Shown: piece by piece, positions 39,728 through 51,936 of the stretch
How positions within the stretch are numbered: the first letter of the stretch is position 1
How the letters are laid out: each line of letters begins with the position of its first letter
Source: Chrysomallon squamiferum
Taxonomy: Eukaryota; Mollusca; Gastropoda; Neomphalida; Peltospiridae
DNA length: 64,000 nucleotides
Direction: 5' to 3'
Assembly (NCBI GenBank): GCA_012295275.1
Contig: CM022670.1
Location: forward strand, 13,764,583-13,828,582
Notes under the pieces: generated by a model
Database searches by the model: none
Seen by the model: only the letters and a program-made list of their open reading frames with translations
Told to the model about the DNA's origin: nothing
Translations under genes and position numbers: made by a program

Positions 39728-42700
39728 TTGTGTGTGATTATATGATAAGAGGACAAAAATATTAATTAGCATGCAATCAAGCAGTTTTATTTTCTTGTTA
39801 CACAACGTAATAACCAAAACTGACTGTGAATTACTAATAAATTGCATCTGGAATAATATTTTGGAAATATTAAACTTATTCTATTTGTTTATACCAACAG
39901 TAAACTTTCCTTTGATGGTAAGCTCATTTTCTTCTAATAATTCACTGCCTTTTTTTACTGTCTAGGTTACTAACAACAGGGCCATACATAAAATATTTAC
40001 ATTTGTAAACAAGCTAATGATTATATGTTTGTAAATGTGTATGTAACATTAATCTATCTGTAGCATATACTTTTAGCCATTTAAATATTTCCTTTCATTC
40101 ATTTTATAGAAAATTAAGCACTGTTTCAAGTTTATTCTATGGACTTCAGTAGTCATAAAAGAAAAAGTCCTTGATTAAGTCTACTCTATACATATAAAAT
40201 GATCTGTATGAACATGTACAGGTGATAAAAATGCAGTTAATATGACCATTAAGGGTAACTCAGTTTAGCTTTAAAACATTTTCATGAATATTGAAAGGAC
40301 TCTCAATAAAATAAAAAATAAAAATATATTAATAAAAATGTATACTTTTATCAGCAAACATTCCTTTGAATCCCCCACTGGGTTTTAAACTAAACAAAAC
40401 TAAAATAAATAAATAAATTATATATATATATAGACACACACATATGCAGAGATATAGTTTCTATGTTATGCAGTGTAACAGTGTACTGAGCACAACATTA
40501 GGGATACTGTCTAGCACTTACATTTTAATAAAGTAAAGCAACTGTGCCAAATATAGATGTTGGTAATCTTATACAAGTTTTGAACATTCATGTCATGGTA
40601 ACAGTTTAACAGTTTTTAAATGTTTAGTTTGTTATTTCCTTATTATATTTACTGCTGTATTCACATTCTGATATATACTTAAAAGGACATAGATACAGGT
40701 AGTGTGTGAAAATTAATGAAAAAAAAAAATATATAAAAACCACAGTTGATAAAAACATATGTCATTAGTATAGATGCTATATGCTTTCAGTCTAAATTAT
40801 GTACTGAATGTAAAGAATACCCTGGTGCAACATATTTACTTGTAAATAACTGGAGCATCTTCTTTGTTTTCATTGTTAATGTGTTTATGAAATAAAACCA
40901 TTAATACTGAATAGCTCCACAACTAAATTTTTGGATTAAAAAAATAATAAAAAGAAAAAATAATAATAATAATAAAAAGAAACCATTACAGCTCATAAGA
41001 AATAACTGTGATTTGAAGTCTGTTATGTTTATACATATGTGAAATGCTACAATATAAATAACACAACATGACAAAAGAAAATAGCACACAAAATTACTGA
41101 AGCTTATTAATCGATTTAAGATTGTAATATTTGACAGATGACTGATTATCAAAGAAAATTAGTTCAGGGTAATATTTAAAAAGCTGTGTCCCAAAATGAC
41201 AAACTACAGGTAGAAAATTGAACATAAAGTAATTTATTAGTAATCTTTAAGATAAGGGCATTTATATGAATCTGTATATCAGCAAATACATATGCACATG
41301 GATGTCAACCAGCATGTAAGATATACTGCAGTTTCATCAATTTTACACAGTGCTTCATTCTAACATAAGCACAATAAAAAATATTATTTTAATAATAAAT
41401 AAAGAAATAAGTATTTAAAATGAGAAATTAAAAAGTAAGTTATGTATATTAAAATCACAATGTTAATATTTTGTGTATTTTATTTATTGGAAAGCTAAAA
41501 TGGCAGGTATTTTATGAAGCAGAATGCACTGATTAATTAAATATCTTGGTTTATGATTAAAAACAACAAATAATTTCTTTTATGACTTAAATGCTCATAT
41601 AAACAGAATATATTTCTTTTCATACTGTTTCTGCAATGATTCTTTTCATCTTTTTTTTTCTTCCTTGTTTCAGTTTACATGAATGATTAACTGTTTTAAT
41701 GTACTCACAATAGGGACTCTTTTCCAGTTGAGGATTGCCATGGATGCTAAGGTTCAGGATATGAATGTGACGTATCTTAACCAGGTCTTTCCACGCAAGA
41801 TTATTGTTGGACAGGACCAAAGTTCCCAAGGCAAGAAACTTTGACAAGCCATCTAGACATGTAATCTGATTAACAAGACTATTTGATATTAAAAAAAATA
41901 TAACAAATTGGCAAATACATCATTTAATAAATAAAACTTGAATCAGATATGTGTAACATGAAAATAACTTTATGAAAAACCATTTCCTCTAGTTTTGTAA
42001 TAATAAGAAAATAAACAAAAACACTACAGCGTCCAATATTGATTAAATGTTAAGCCAAAATGCCATAAATTGGTAAATTGCCCAAATGAATTTTGAAAAG
42101 CTGACACTAAGAAGATCAAATAACTATTAGTAATTCTGTAACAGCAGATTATGTATTCACTTGTGTTCCTTTCAATAGGTGTCAAAGGAACTGTTATATT
42201 TGGCAAATCTTCATTATTATGTAGTAGGTTTTTCTAATACACATTTGTTTCTTTCAGTTTGTTATCACAGTAGCTTTACATGTGAGTAAGTCATTAAGTA
42301 TGAAAAGGCAATTTGTCCTTCTGGTTTATTTACAAATGCTAAAATGTGCCGAGTTACTTAGACTGCTTTTATAAACATGTTTAAACATAGTTAAAGAGTC
42401 TAAGAAAAAATAGGTCATGTTCAGAGTAAAATAACAACTGATAAATCAGCCAATTGAAATATTAAATTATGTAAAATGCTTATGTCTACAAAGACTGAAG
42501 TTGTAAACCACAGACAACAAAGTTTTAATGTGTTCATTTCAATATATTTTATGTAAAAAAAAATTCTTTCCTTCTTTTTGGCAGTCCTGAACATCAGCAT
42601 TTGCAATCAATATCTGAGTTAACTTTTTTCAACTACATTAAATTATAACTTTCGTTGTTTATCAAGTTGATTTTATATTGATAAGTGAATACAAAATTTG

Positions 42701-44447
42701 TCGATTATTTCTTTTAAAATCCAGTGATTCAAAATGCTATCCTAAGATTGTATCTTTATTCATGGAGGCACACTGGCATATGCTGTTTTGTTTAGTGCTA
42801 AATAATATTTCTTTTCTGTATAATGAATTTTATATAAAAACTTGTATATACTACAACTGTGATCCCAAACCTTTTTCAGAAAACACAGAACTACTCAGAA
42901 TATTATTTTTTCTTACCTTGTTATTACTTAAATCAAGATTCCAAAGCTGTGGACAACAATCAAGATTGGAAACTTCCTGAAGATAGTTCCCACTTAGTTT
43001 CAATGTCCGAAGTTTTGGACAAAAATGCAGATTTTCTATGAATACTAAAATATAAACCAATCATTTTTTTTAATTAACTGCTGAACACAAAATTACACAT
43101 TTATTTGGAACTATTTTAAATAAAGGATTTCAAAGGAATATATCAACGGAATTACTGGTGGTATATCCAGCATAAGTGAGGGAAAACAATACATACTTAT
43201 TTTTCTTTTTTTTCTACATCACAAACAAAATAACTCTACATTTTATCATTTCTTTTAACAACTATTATGTAAATAGCATGTGGTGAAGTGATGGGTAAAT
43301 GTGCTCTCCACTATATGGATGGATATTCCCATTCCCAAATGTTCTAAATCTAACTGGGATGTTTGTTACATGCTATATTGCAGTAGTAATGGTTAATGAA
43401 AAGGCCAAGTGCATTTCATTTATATAATTATATGCAGTCAGCTCTGGACATAATGTTTTAATAATAGCTCAATATACTTTTATACTGATCACAATTAGGT
43501 GTGACTTTGTAATGATTAATATAAAAGATGAAACTTTCAGCTGTTAAACAATGGGCTATTTCTAGACAGAAAACTGCCTTTACCATAATAATAATGAGTT
43601 ATTGGCAGGAACAAAAAAGAACACTGAACAAGTGAAATTTCAATCTTAGTTAATACTTTCTTTTTTGGCCATTCATTACAGAGTAAATACAGTTATACAT
43701 ATTTTGTATGCACTTCTTCAGAATTAGGGTTTTGTTTCAGAAAACCAACTTTTTTTCTAATAAAGAAGTTTATGGGAATATTAAAAACATGGTATTTGTC
43801 TTTCTTAATGATGACCTTTGTTTATAAATGTAAAAACAATGTAGATATGTATGCGTATGTGTATATGCATAATTAGTATTTATAAAAAAAAAAAATTTCA
43901 CTGAGTATGCAAACCAAATCTTGTTCAGTATCTCCACAATTTTTCTTTATATATTTCTCAAAGCACAAACTGATGACAATGAATAGGGAGAAAATATCAG
44001 CCATGCTAACCATTTAAAGCTATAATTATTTAATAAACACTATGGGATAATCATTTTTAATCATTAGATATGATCCATTATTTCTGAAGTTTGTTATATT
44101 TTGTTATTTTATTCATTTTTAATATTTAATTTTTTTAAATTTTATTTTATTAATCTTTATTATTATTATTATTATTTATATATATATATATATATATATC
44201 TTTTTTAAAGTAAGTAACGTTTCAGTGTACTTCCATTAGCTTTTTATAAGGAAGACTTCTATTCTATGTAATGATTAATTATTACATGTACACACCATGA
44301 TTACCAGTAGTTATGCAGACTTATAATTATGGGATCTCAAAATATAAGCCAACATTTAATCAACTTAATAATGCTTTAAATGTCACAGAAGAAACATATA
44401 TATATATGTAGATTGCCTTCCTCACCAGAAAACATTAAAAATTTATT

Positions 44448-44483
<36 letters not shown>

Positions 44484-44897
44484 AAAAGTGATGTGCACAA
44501 TAATATTCTAACTGTAACACATATGCTTTAGGATACCTATAAATTAGGTTTAGAAACCAGAAAATTTCAAGATATAATAAATTTATTTAAAAGATACATA
44601 CTAATATAATAATGTAAAAGATCAACTTTCTTAATTTTAACACTTAATTTTACAGACTATACAACACATACTGTAGATTTATTAATAAACCTATCTGTTG
44701 AAAAGAAAATCACAGAAATAAATGTCCAGATAATACTTTTGTTTAAACACGGGTCTACTTTGGAAATTCTATTCAGAATATAGCTATAACATTCAATATG
44801 CTGTTGTTAAAGCTATTATAAAATATATCACAAAACAATAAATACAATGTTTTCCTTTTTCTTTTTTAAATTATTATTATTATTATTATTTTATCAT

Positions 44898-44930
<33 letters not shown>

Positions 44931-45394
44931 CATTTTGTCAACAAGAGTTCCAAACGTTCCTGCATTTTTAACATGAAGAAAAGTAAATAAAATACGTTTT
45001 TTCTTTTTATCTACATTATAATGATTATTTATCCTTTTCTAATCATAATTCAATTTCAGTAATTATATAATTGATGGTTATCAATATCATATTAAAGAAT
45101 TTAAAATATATATTAACTAAAAATAATAATAACCATAATAATACCTGTTATTGTTACATCTGTTGAATATTTAAATCTTCAATAATCTATACAAGTTTAG
45201 CATCTTACCTATTCCATAACTCGTTAAATCCAGGTATTCGGTGTCTCTAAGCGGTCTGGCAACCTTTGACCGAAGAAACTAGGGAGAAAAAATAAAAAAA
45301 TTATATTTTTGAAAAATTTAGTGCTCTATATTCTGTGTAATCTTCAGTTTAAAATGATACAAGGTGTTAAATATACCTGCGATGTTATTCTCAT
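24996..45394 (-). CDS. Large leucine-rich-repeat protein with acidic tandem-repeat region
   Basis: About 24 exons; from ATG 45394 all phases agree through 1,027 codons: 45394-45377, 45278-45209, 43044-42917, 41865-41709, 39519-39457, 39116-39055, 38740-38663, 38394-38346, 37973-37895, 37683-37581, 37009-36936, 36319-36217, 35581-35463, 34953-34865, 34400-34309, 33847-33728, 33483-33336, 32992-32961, 32322-32256, 32065-31939, 29124-28953, 27647-27480, 27137-26262, 25914-25828. Residues about 20-130 hold LRRs (LRTLKLSGNYLQEVSNLDCC, LWNLDLSNNKITCLDGLSKF, LGTLVLSNNNL) capped by YRIHVIDCLPNVWMLDG. A helical middle of about 450 residues follows, including a Leu-rich part (LFLLPKETRCQVVSLLLAAV). Then comes a region with VGDRYTIQ and ITSNEDKPVMHI, and last an acidic Glu/Asp/Ala/Thr-rich exon. 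The final exon (25206-24996) is out of frame with the previous one (see findings). LRR plus ciliary-type gene structure is suggestive, but I cannot name the family. Confidence 0.8.
26585..26890 (-). repeat. Coding minisatellite, 30-bp units in the acidic exon
   Basis: Two blocks of 10-residue repeats are encoded. On the minus strand about 26890-26770 gives four to five units of GEDETPAADI type, and about 26750-26590 gives five to six units of APVEDAVADE type. Unit length is 30 bp, so copy-number change keeps the frame. The encoded stretch is highly acidic and probably disordered. Confidence 0.85.
38853..38886. repeat. (TA)n microsatellite
   Basis: Pure TA tract in an intron of the LRR gene. 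Confidence 0.9.
39654..39726. repeat. (TG)n microsatellite
   Basis: About 35 TG units in an LRR-gene intron, on the 5' side (minus-strand sense) of exon 39519-39457. Confidence 0.95.
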
Positions 45395-45396
45395 AG

Positions 45397-45405
45397 TTAC
45401 GCCAT
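45397..45405 (-). promoter_or_regulatory. Two-codon upstream ORF before the LRR gene start
   Basis: The 5' leader reads ATGGCGTAACTATGAG: a complete ATG-GCG-TAA ends two bases before the main ATG at 45394. Such minimal uORFs can reduce initiation or force reinitiation. Use as a leader is inferred from position only. Confidence 0.45.
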
Positions 45406-45439
45406 ACTCTAACACAACCGACAACTGACAGCATGACAG

Positions 45440-45500
45440 ACGACAACTTTTTTATTTATTTATTATTAATACATTGGGGTCGACAGTTTACTCCTTCCTG
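45440..45500. mobile_element. Possible SINE tail fragment
   Basis: TTTATTTATTATTAATACATTGGGGTCGAC followed by a C/T-rich stretch and CCAAATT resembles, from memory, the tail of tRNA-derived SINEs common in octopus and other molluscs (…TGGGGTCGA…CCCAAAATT…). Only about 50 bp is present, and the tRNA-related head is absent. Confidence 0.3.
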
Positions 45501-47798
45501 CCAAATTAAACCGCGGTTAATAAAATAGTTCAAAACAATACATAATTAATACTATGAATTACCAAATAAATGAACGTGTTTTTAATCAATGATTGTGAAT
45601 CATTATCTATATTTTTTAATGTATGTCATTAAATTAAATGTGTTTATATTATTACTATTATTATTTAGTGGAAACCCAGCATATTAACGGCTATGACCCG
45701 AGTCAAAATATTGGGTCATGTTACTCGTAGGACCACAGAAAACTGTAGGAGGAGCTAATATTCCATTTCAAGCTGTTAAGCTATTGGTCTGGATTAGTAG
45801 GAATATAAATAACTATGCAACTGCAATTTAGTTTTAATAATACCTTATAATAATTTTGAAAGCATGATGTCAGTATTGCCATACTCAAAAATTTCGTTAG
45901 AATAAGATACGACAGGATTAACTGTTTTCCGCCGCACCTGAACAAAATAATATAATTATTATAGTATAAATTCATACTTTTTCAGATTATTCGTTATCGG
46001 AATTGCTTGAAGCTGCAAATTTATTATCAATAAAGTAAATTTCATTTACAAGTATTTGTAAAGTCCCTTGGAGAAAAGTTTTGATTGATGCGTACCCCCT
46101 TTCGTAATCCGATAAAATATAAAGCAAAATATAATTATTATTATGAAAACGGAAAAAAAAAAAAAATATATATATATATATGTGCCACTTTTGAGGATCA
46201 TGTGAAGATGGTTTACATTAAGTGGCCTTCTGTATTACGTTTTCACTTTTCGCATCCACCGTTAAAGAATTTAGCTCAGGTTAAACCTCTGTTTAAGATG
46301 AATTTCTGTGTAGCTAATAAAATAAAGCATGCACCGATTTATACTATCGAAACAAATTATTCAATGAAACTAAATTTAATAAATTAAAATAAATTAATAA
46401 AAAAACGTTAAGAGATTACATGAAGAAATGCTATGAAAGACTCTGCGATATAAATTGTTTTGGGAACACATATGGACCCTTAAAATGTCTCATTAGGTCG
46501 ATATACAAATTGCCTACTTATCTGAAGTTGAAAACAGTCTTTGCTTATAACAAAAGCAGTTACAAAATGTCGCAACGGTCGGCATTTTATTTGCCGTTTT
46601 AACAAGTTTAGGATATCGGATAATCAGCTTGCCCATTAAGATTTAAAAAAAAAAAGCTGTATCTCGAATTCCAAGAATAGCTCCTACAAGTCTTGTTCAA
46701 ACCACCAAGCAGCAGTCATAAGTAGGGATCACAGATAATTTATCAATAAATGGAAGTCGACTATGAATTTAACGATCCATACTTTTTATTTATTTTTTTT
46801 TTTTTTTTTAACTTGATAAATCATTATCACTGATTTTTCAAGTTTGCATTCAACAAACATTCTTTTACATCTGCGAATAAAATTAGAAAATGGGAAACTT
46901 CATATCAAGCGACTAACTAAATCCCCGGTGAAATGTCGGGTTACGTAATGATATTTTAGTTAAGACCACAGAAGGCAGCAACAGTGATTATTAGTAATGG
47001 AACATTAACAACTTTCTGAAATAAGGGGGGGAAAAAAAAATACGCGCGCACCCACACCCACACCCACAGCCCACACACCCCCCCATTTTAATATTTTACA
47101 ATTTTCTCGTTAAGGCAGCCAATACAAGAAATTTACTAATGAAATTATCACTATAAAAATATTATCGATAATTTATGACAATTACTCACAAACAGTTGCC
47201 TTGTTTCGGGAACAAGTGCTACGTGTATGCTCAAGTTTGTTTTAATATAATGTATGCAACAAAAACGTATTGGTGTACATTTTTACCAGTGTAACCTAGT
47301 GCGTTTTGTTTTATTTTAAAAAAAACTATTCCATCATTTTTCTAAATTTTAAAAAGTATTTAAGAGGCATTTTCCCCCTAGACCATTTCTAACATGGCTA
47401 CCCCTCCTCCGAAAAGATACTTATGTCATTTTAGACTTCCTATGCGAGAATTCGGTATCAAGCCGAAAGTTCTTAGGAATTAGTTTAAATCATTTATTAG
47501 GGCATTAGCTCTTCCTGTGATAATATTTTACATGTGCCAAAGTTTTCATTTGTTCTTAAAACGTATTTTTGTTCCTAAAGCGTATTTTAAACAACAAAAT
47601 CTTTGTAACAAATCTTTATTTTTATTTTGGCAACTGAGTAAATTACATTAGGACAATGTACACCGATACATTGATCATCTCTGGGCTGGAGATTTGTTTC
47701 AAAGTCAAATTATCCCTTTTCCTCCATTTGGAATATCATCAAGGTGAAACCCATCTGGAAAGGTTTTCTTGTAGAACTAAAAAATGATTCAGTTCTGA
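45500..47798. other. Intergenic region; no gene seen
   Basis: Between the LRR gene start and the annexin 3' end, so it should contain the LRR promoter and the annexin 3' UTR. Contains an A/T run at 46152-46180, a T run at 46794-46811 and a C/A-rich patch at 47042-47084. The 100-codon frame at 46085-46387 (plus) has no domain and includes a simple-repeat stretch, so I do not call it. Confidence 0.55.
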
Positions 47799-48261
47799 CT
47801 AGTGTTCTATGATGCAGCAGAGCATTCTTTTGTAGTCTCCAGAACATTCTTTCTCAACTTCTTGTACTAGAGGCAACATGTACATTTCTTCATATGCTTC
47901 TTTTATATCTTTAAGATCAATCTGTAAAGGAAATGGGAGTAGCAAACACAAACCATATTAATAAAACCTTTGTACATAAATGATTCAAAATCGGCTATTG
48001 CTGAATTCTATTGTTCAAAAGCTTTAACTTGCTCTACAGTCGATTAGGGATATTGTTATTAAGTTGGTAAATCATGTAACAAATCTGCCATTGAATATGA
48101 ATATAAAGTGAATGAAAAAAAAAAAAAATCGTGAAATTAAAAAGTAAATGCTGTTTGTAAAACATAGGTACATGTCCTACAATTAAGCAAACTAAAGCTC
48201 TTAACACCTTTAGTTGTGTATAAAATTTGTAAGCCTTATTCAAAATTATCAAGGTAATTTC

Positions 48262-48296
<35 letters not shown>

Positions 48297-51200
48297 CTGA
48301 AACGGATTAAAATACATGTATTACCTCACTACGAGAAACAATTACTCTAATCAAGTCATTGTCATCAGTTCCCAGGCCTTTCATGCAATCCTTAGCTCGT
48401 TTTGCGAAAAAATTTGGTGTGTTCATTGTAGATTCCACTAGAAAATATAAACTGGACTTGAGAATGGAGCTGTATTAACATTTTACATAATTAGCAATAG
48501 TAGGAAAACGCATTAGTGCTTTTCATATGGAAAATGTTCCTGGTGAGGCAACCAAAACTAGAATTTTCCTACTATAACAAATTCACATACAACTTTCAGA
48601 ATTCACATGTTTTGGAACACTTGGTGAACCTTTCCACGGAATGGAAAGCACATACCAGGGCATTATAAAATGTTGCATCTGATGGAATGAATACATATTT
48701 TCAACATATTTTCTCAGTTTGTAATAACAGTCAAGACACGATTTGAAAAAATAAATAAACATGATGGTAACTGAAGAGTGAAATAAGGAATACAAACAGA
48801 TAGCAAGATATCCATCTTGAAGGCTGCCGCTACATTCATTTTTCACCGATTCCATCATTGATTTTCCTGCTAGTTCCTCAAATTTTTCCATTACTGCCAA
48901 CAAGTGAGCTCTGCTTCTTAAACAAAGCACAGCATTCAGTTCTGCTTCTTCAGTCCCCCATCTTCCCTCTCCAGCCTACAGGTTTATATAAAAAAAAAAA
49001 AAATGGCTATTAAGCACTAAAAGAAATAGATTATCACAAAATTCACTTCTGTGATCCATAACTTTATCAGGCCAGCATTATCGAAGGAGTTACAATTATT
49101 TCCTATTATACAACATTCAAAATCTAAAAAATACCTCATAGAATTTAATGGCATCTTCCTCAACTTTTGATTCGTCTATTTCTTCTCCCAACTCTCTGCT
49201 GCACGTGCACAAAGACACCATTAAACGGCAGAAATAGCCACCAGTGTCGCCCTTCAAATCATTCTCTAGATCACATTCATATTCTGGGAGGAAAAAGAAT
49301 TTAGATTTTAGATGTTCAGCAGAATGCATGGAAAATGTACTTATTTAAATCAAGATTTGTTAAACTTTCATACAAAACCAACCATCAGTAAAAAAATCAA
49401 TTATAAGTATGGCAGCCTCTATATTGATACGTTAATATTTTTTCTTTGCTATGAAATGAATTCAGTGTCATCTTTCACCAATTCATGGAATATTTAGCAT
49501 CCAGACTTCAGATGTTTGGCTTCAAAGTGGTAAATAACCAACAATGCATTTGATACAAAAATGATGTATACGTGCACACAACACAAATTAGGCCAATTCA
49601 TTTCTTTACCTTCTCTGTATCTTTTCTTAATTTCTTCAATTTCTTCATTAGTTCTGGTACACATCATTTCTATTAATGTCTGTTCATTTGTTCCCATACC
49701 CTTTAAAAAAACAATCCAATCTGATCAAGCTCATTTGAAAAAACAGTGCAACACAATTTATACACATCTTAATACAGAATTTAATTCAAAAGGAAATTAT
49801 AGTTTTTCCCATAACAGTATTTTAGAAAGTTAAATTCATCATTTGACTTGTTCTTTGTACAATATTTGACTGAAATTTTAAATCTCCACACATTTTAAAA
49901 AAATACTGAAAGTACAGATTTGTCCAAAGAGAAATCTGGTACAAAATGGCAATACTCATGATTTGGAATGACAACTTGTGTTTGAAACCTTTAAAACAAT
50001 TGTCAACAACTCACTGAAATGGCCTTGTGCAGCTGCTTGGCATCATAGAGTCGAGGTGGATCCAACATTGCCAGACACACGTCCTCGAAATTGCCACTTA
50101 GCTCCGATTTTAAATCATCTATAAGGTTCTATAAGCAAGCATGTAGTATAGTTTTCAAAAACAAATTTAAAATTTTGTTTTGATGAAATGACATCTTTCA
50201 AGTACAAAAACAATCAAGAAATGTATTTTTAGAACAAGGATTTTAACGTAGAACATTTTTATATTAAGAGAACCTTTCATTGTTAAAATAATTATCCTTT
50301 GATTATATAATGTCTTAACTATCGATAGTAAATTTCTGTTCTTAAATCATTATCGATCACAATTTCACTAGTAAGATATTCGACATAATAAGTGAAAATA
50401 TCAAATTTATATAAATTAGATGCAATAAAAACTGGACATTTAAAACACAGGGAACAAGGCCGCCTTTTGGTTTTAAAGACATTTGGAAACTCCACTGGAT
50501 GCAACTTCAATTCCATTTTTTTTTTTTTTTTTTTTTTTTTAATGTTTTTAAATTTTTATTTAACCACAACTGCTCTCCTTGAGAAAGAATACCGTTAATA
50601 TGCTTAACAGTTGCAACAAAACAATGGTGAATTAATAAAAGAAAACATACCTTGCCATAGAGCTGTTTGTATAGTTTTGCTATTTCCTGTCGTTGGGCAT
50701 TGTTATGTTCGACCAAGGCGACGATTATCTGTTTTTCATCCGTTCCTAGATTTTATATGTACATAAATAAAATAATTTTTTTTATTTCTATCCATGCTTT
50801 TTTCCAAATAATGTATCTCAATGAAGAATAATTTTCTTACGAAAAAGGTCAAGATCAATTAAAGCTTGCATAAATATCCAAGTATCATATTCTAATTAAA
50901 AGCTAACTACATCTTGGTAGATACCACGTATACTTGATTCCATGCAACTCAACACTTAAGATTTTGATGTCTTGATGGTGGTACACCATAGATTTACAAA
51001 ATATTCATCAATACACACGTACATACAGGGTGGCCCAAAAGTAGGTTTACAGTTATTAATAAATTACATTTCTTAATACATTGGTAGCAGCAGTTTCTTG
51101 TCAAAATGAATGACCAATATCCATTCATCAAAATGGGATAAAATGTTACATTAATTTTATGTACTTTACCTAGTCCTTTCATGCAATTTCGTAGACACTT

Positions 51201-51793
51201 TGCAACATTCTCTGGCTCGAAATCTTCGACTCCATTGATAGTTCCCTTAAAAAAAAAAGGGGGAAAGCATAAATTAACATACACAATATTTTATTTTAAG
51301 AGGAGGGGGACAAAAATACCTTGATTTCCTTAAAAGGTGTCAAAGCTAATTTATAATGAATGCACTGGATTCTAGAAATGCCGTTTGCCTTCAATAACCA
51401 AAATTACCTATACATAAAATTAACACATTTTTCGATTTTAATCGATATGAAATTTTAAGAATACAGATCATATCCGTCAAAACTGAATTTAAAATATTTT
51501 AAATCGGCCGAAATTAATAAACTTGGATTGCATATGGGCAAATTCAAGTACAATAAAAATTTTAAATTATCGATACTTGCATTTGTTACACATTTTCGTT
51601 AGAAACTTATTTTAATAAGTTTTCAACTGAACAGTATACAGCAGTTAAATCAAAATGAACGTCTTACAGATCTATATCTTTAACCATTTAAAACAAGATT
51701 ACGCTTTATGATTTATATTTTAAATTTACTGTAATATATAATTTAAAATATTTAAAATTAAATTTTTACTAAAAAAAAAAAATAAAATAGTAA

Positions 51794-51837
<44 letters not shown>

Positions 51838-51936
51838 AAAGGAAAATGGGGGAAATGAGGAGGAGCAAAAGAAAGAAAAAAGGAAAAAAAGGAAAAAAAA
51901 TAAAAATAAATAAATAAATAAATTACTCACAGGCAT
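47799..51936 (-). CDS. Annexin, 314 residues, four-repeat core with minimal N-terminus
   Basis: Calcium-dependent phospholipid-binding protein acting at the cytosolic face of membranes (trafficking, repair). Nine coding exons, all phases consistent: 51936-51931 (only Met-Pro), 51245-51170, 50745-50651, 50128-50015, 49700-49610, 49283-49135, 48975-48798, 48437-48325, 47921-47799 (TAG). Four annexin repeats are complete, each with its G-x-G-T type II calcium loop: [22 protein letters not shown] (in [10 protein letters not shown]) and MKGLGTDD. Distal acidic cap residues are plausible in [33 protein letters not shown] and VEKECSGDY. The N-terminal tail before repeat 1 is only about 13 residues, lacking the long Gly/Pro-rich tail of A7/A11 types. 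It ends CCIIEH. It is an invertebrate annexin; assignment to a numbered vertebrate subfamily is not justified. Confidence 0.95.
51013..51070. mobile_element. Possible mariner-like inverted-repeat fragment
   Basis: ACAGGGTGGCCCAAAAGTAG followed by GTTTACAGTTATTAATAAATTAC resembles terminal sequence of Tc1/mariner-like elements (…GGGTG(T/G)CCCAAAAGT…). No reverse-complement partner was found nearby, so at most this is a solo end in an annexin intron. Confidence 0.3.
51781..51922. repeat. (AAAT)n tract beside the first annexin intron donor
   Basis: AAAT/TAAA units at 51792-51838 and 51900-51921, separated by a purine-rich stretch. The tract starts within a few bases of the donor of the first annexin coding exon. 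Confidence 0.85.

Noticed and set aside
46085-46387. 100-codon plus-strand frame
   Set aside because: Contains poly-Lys and TA-repeat translation; no domain or splice support.
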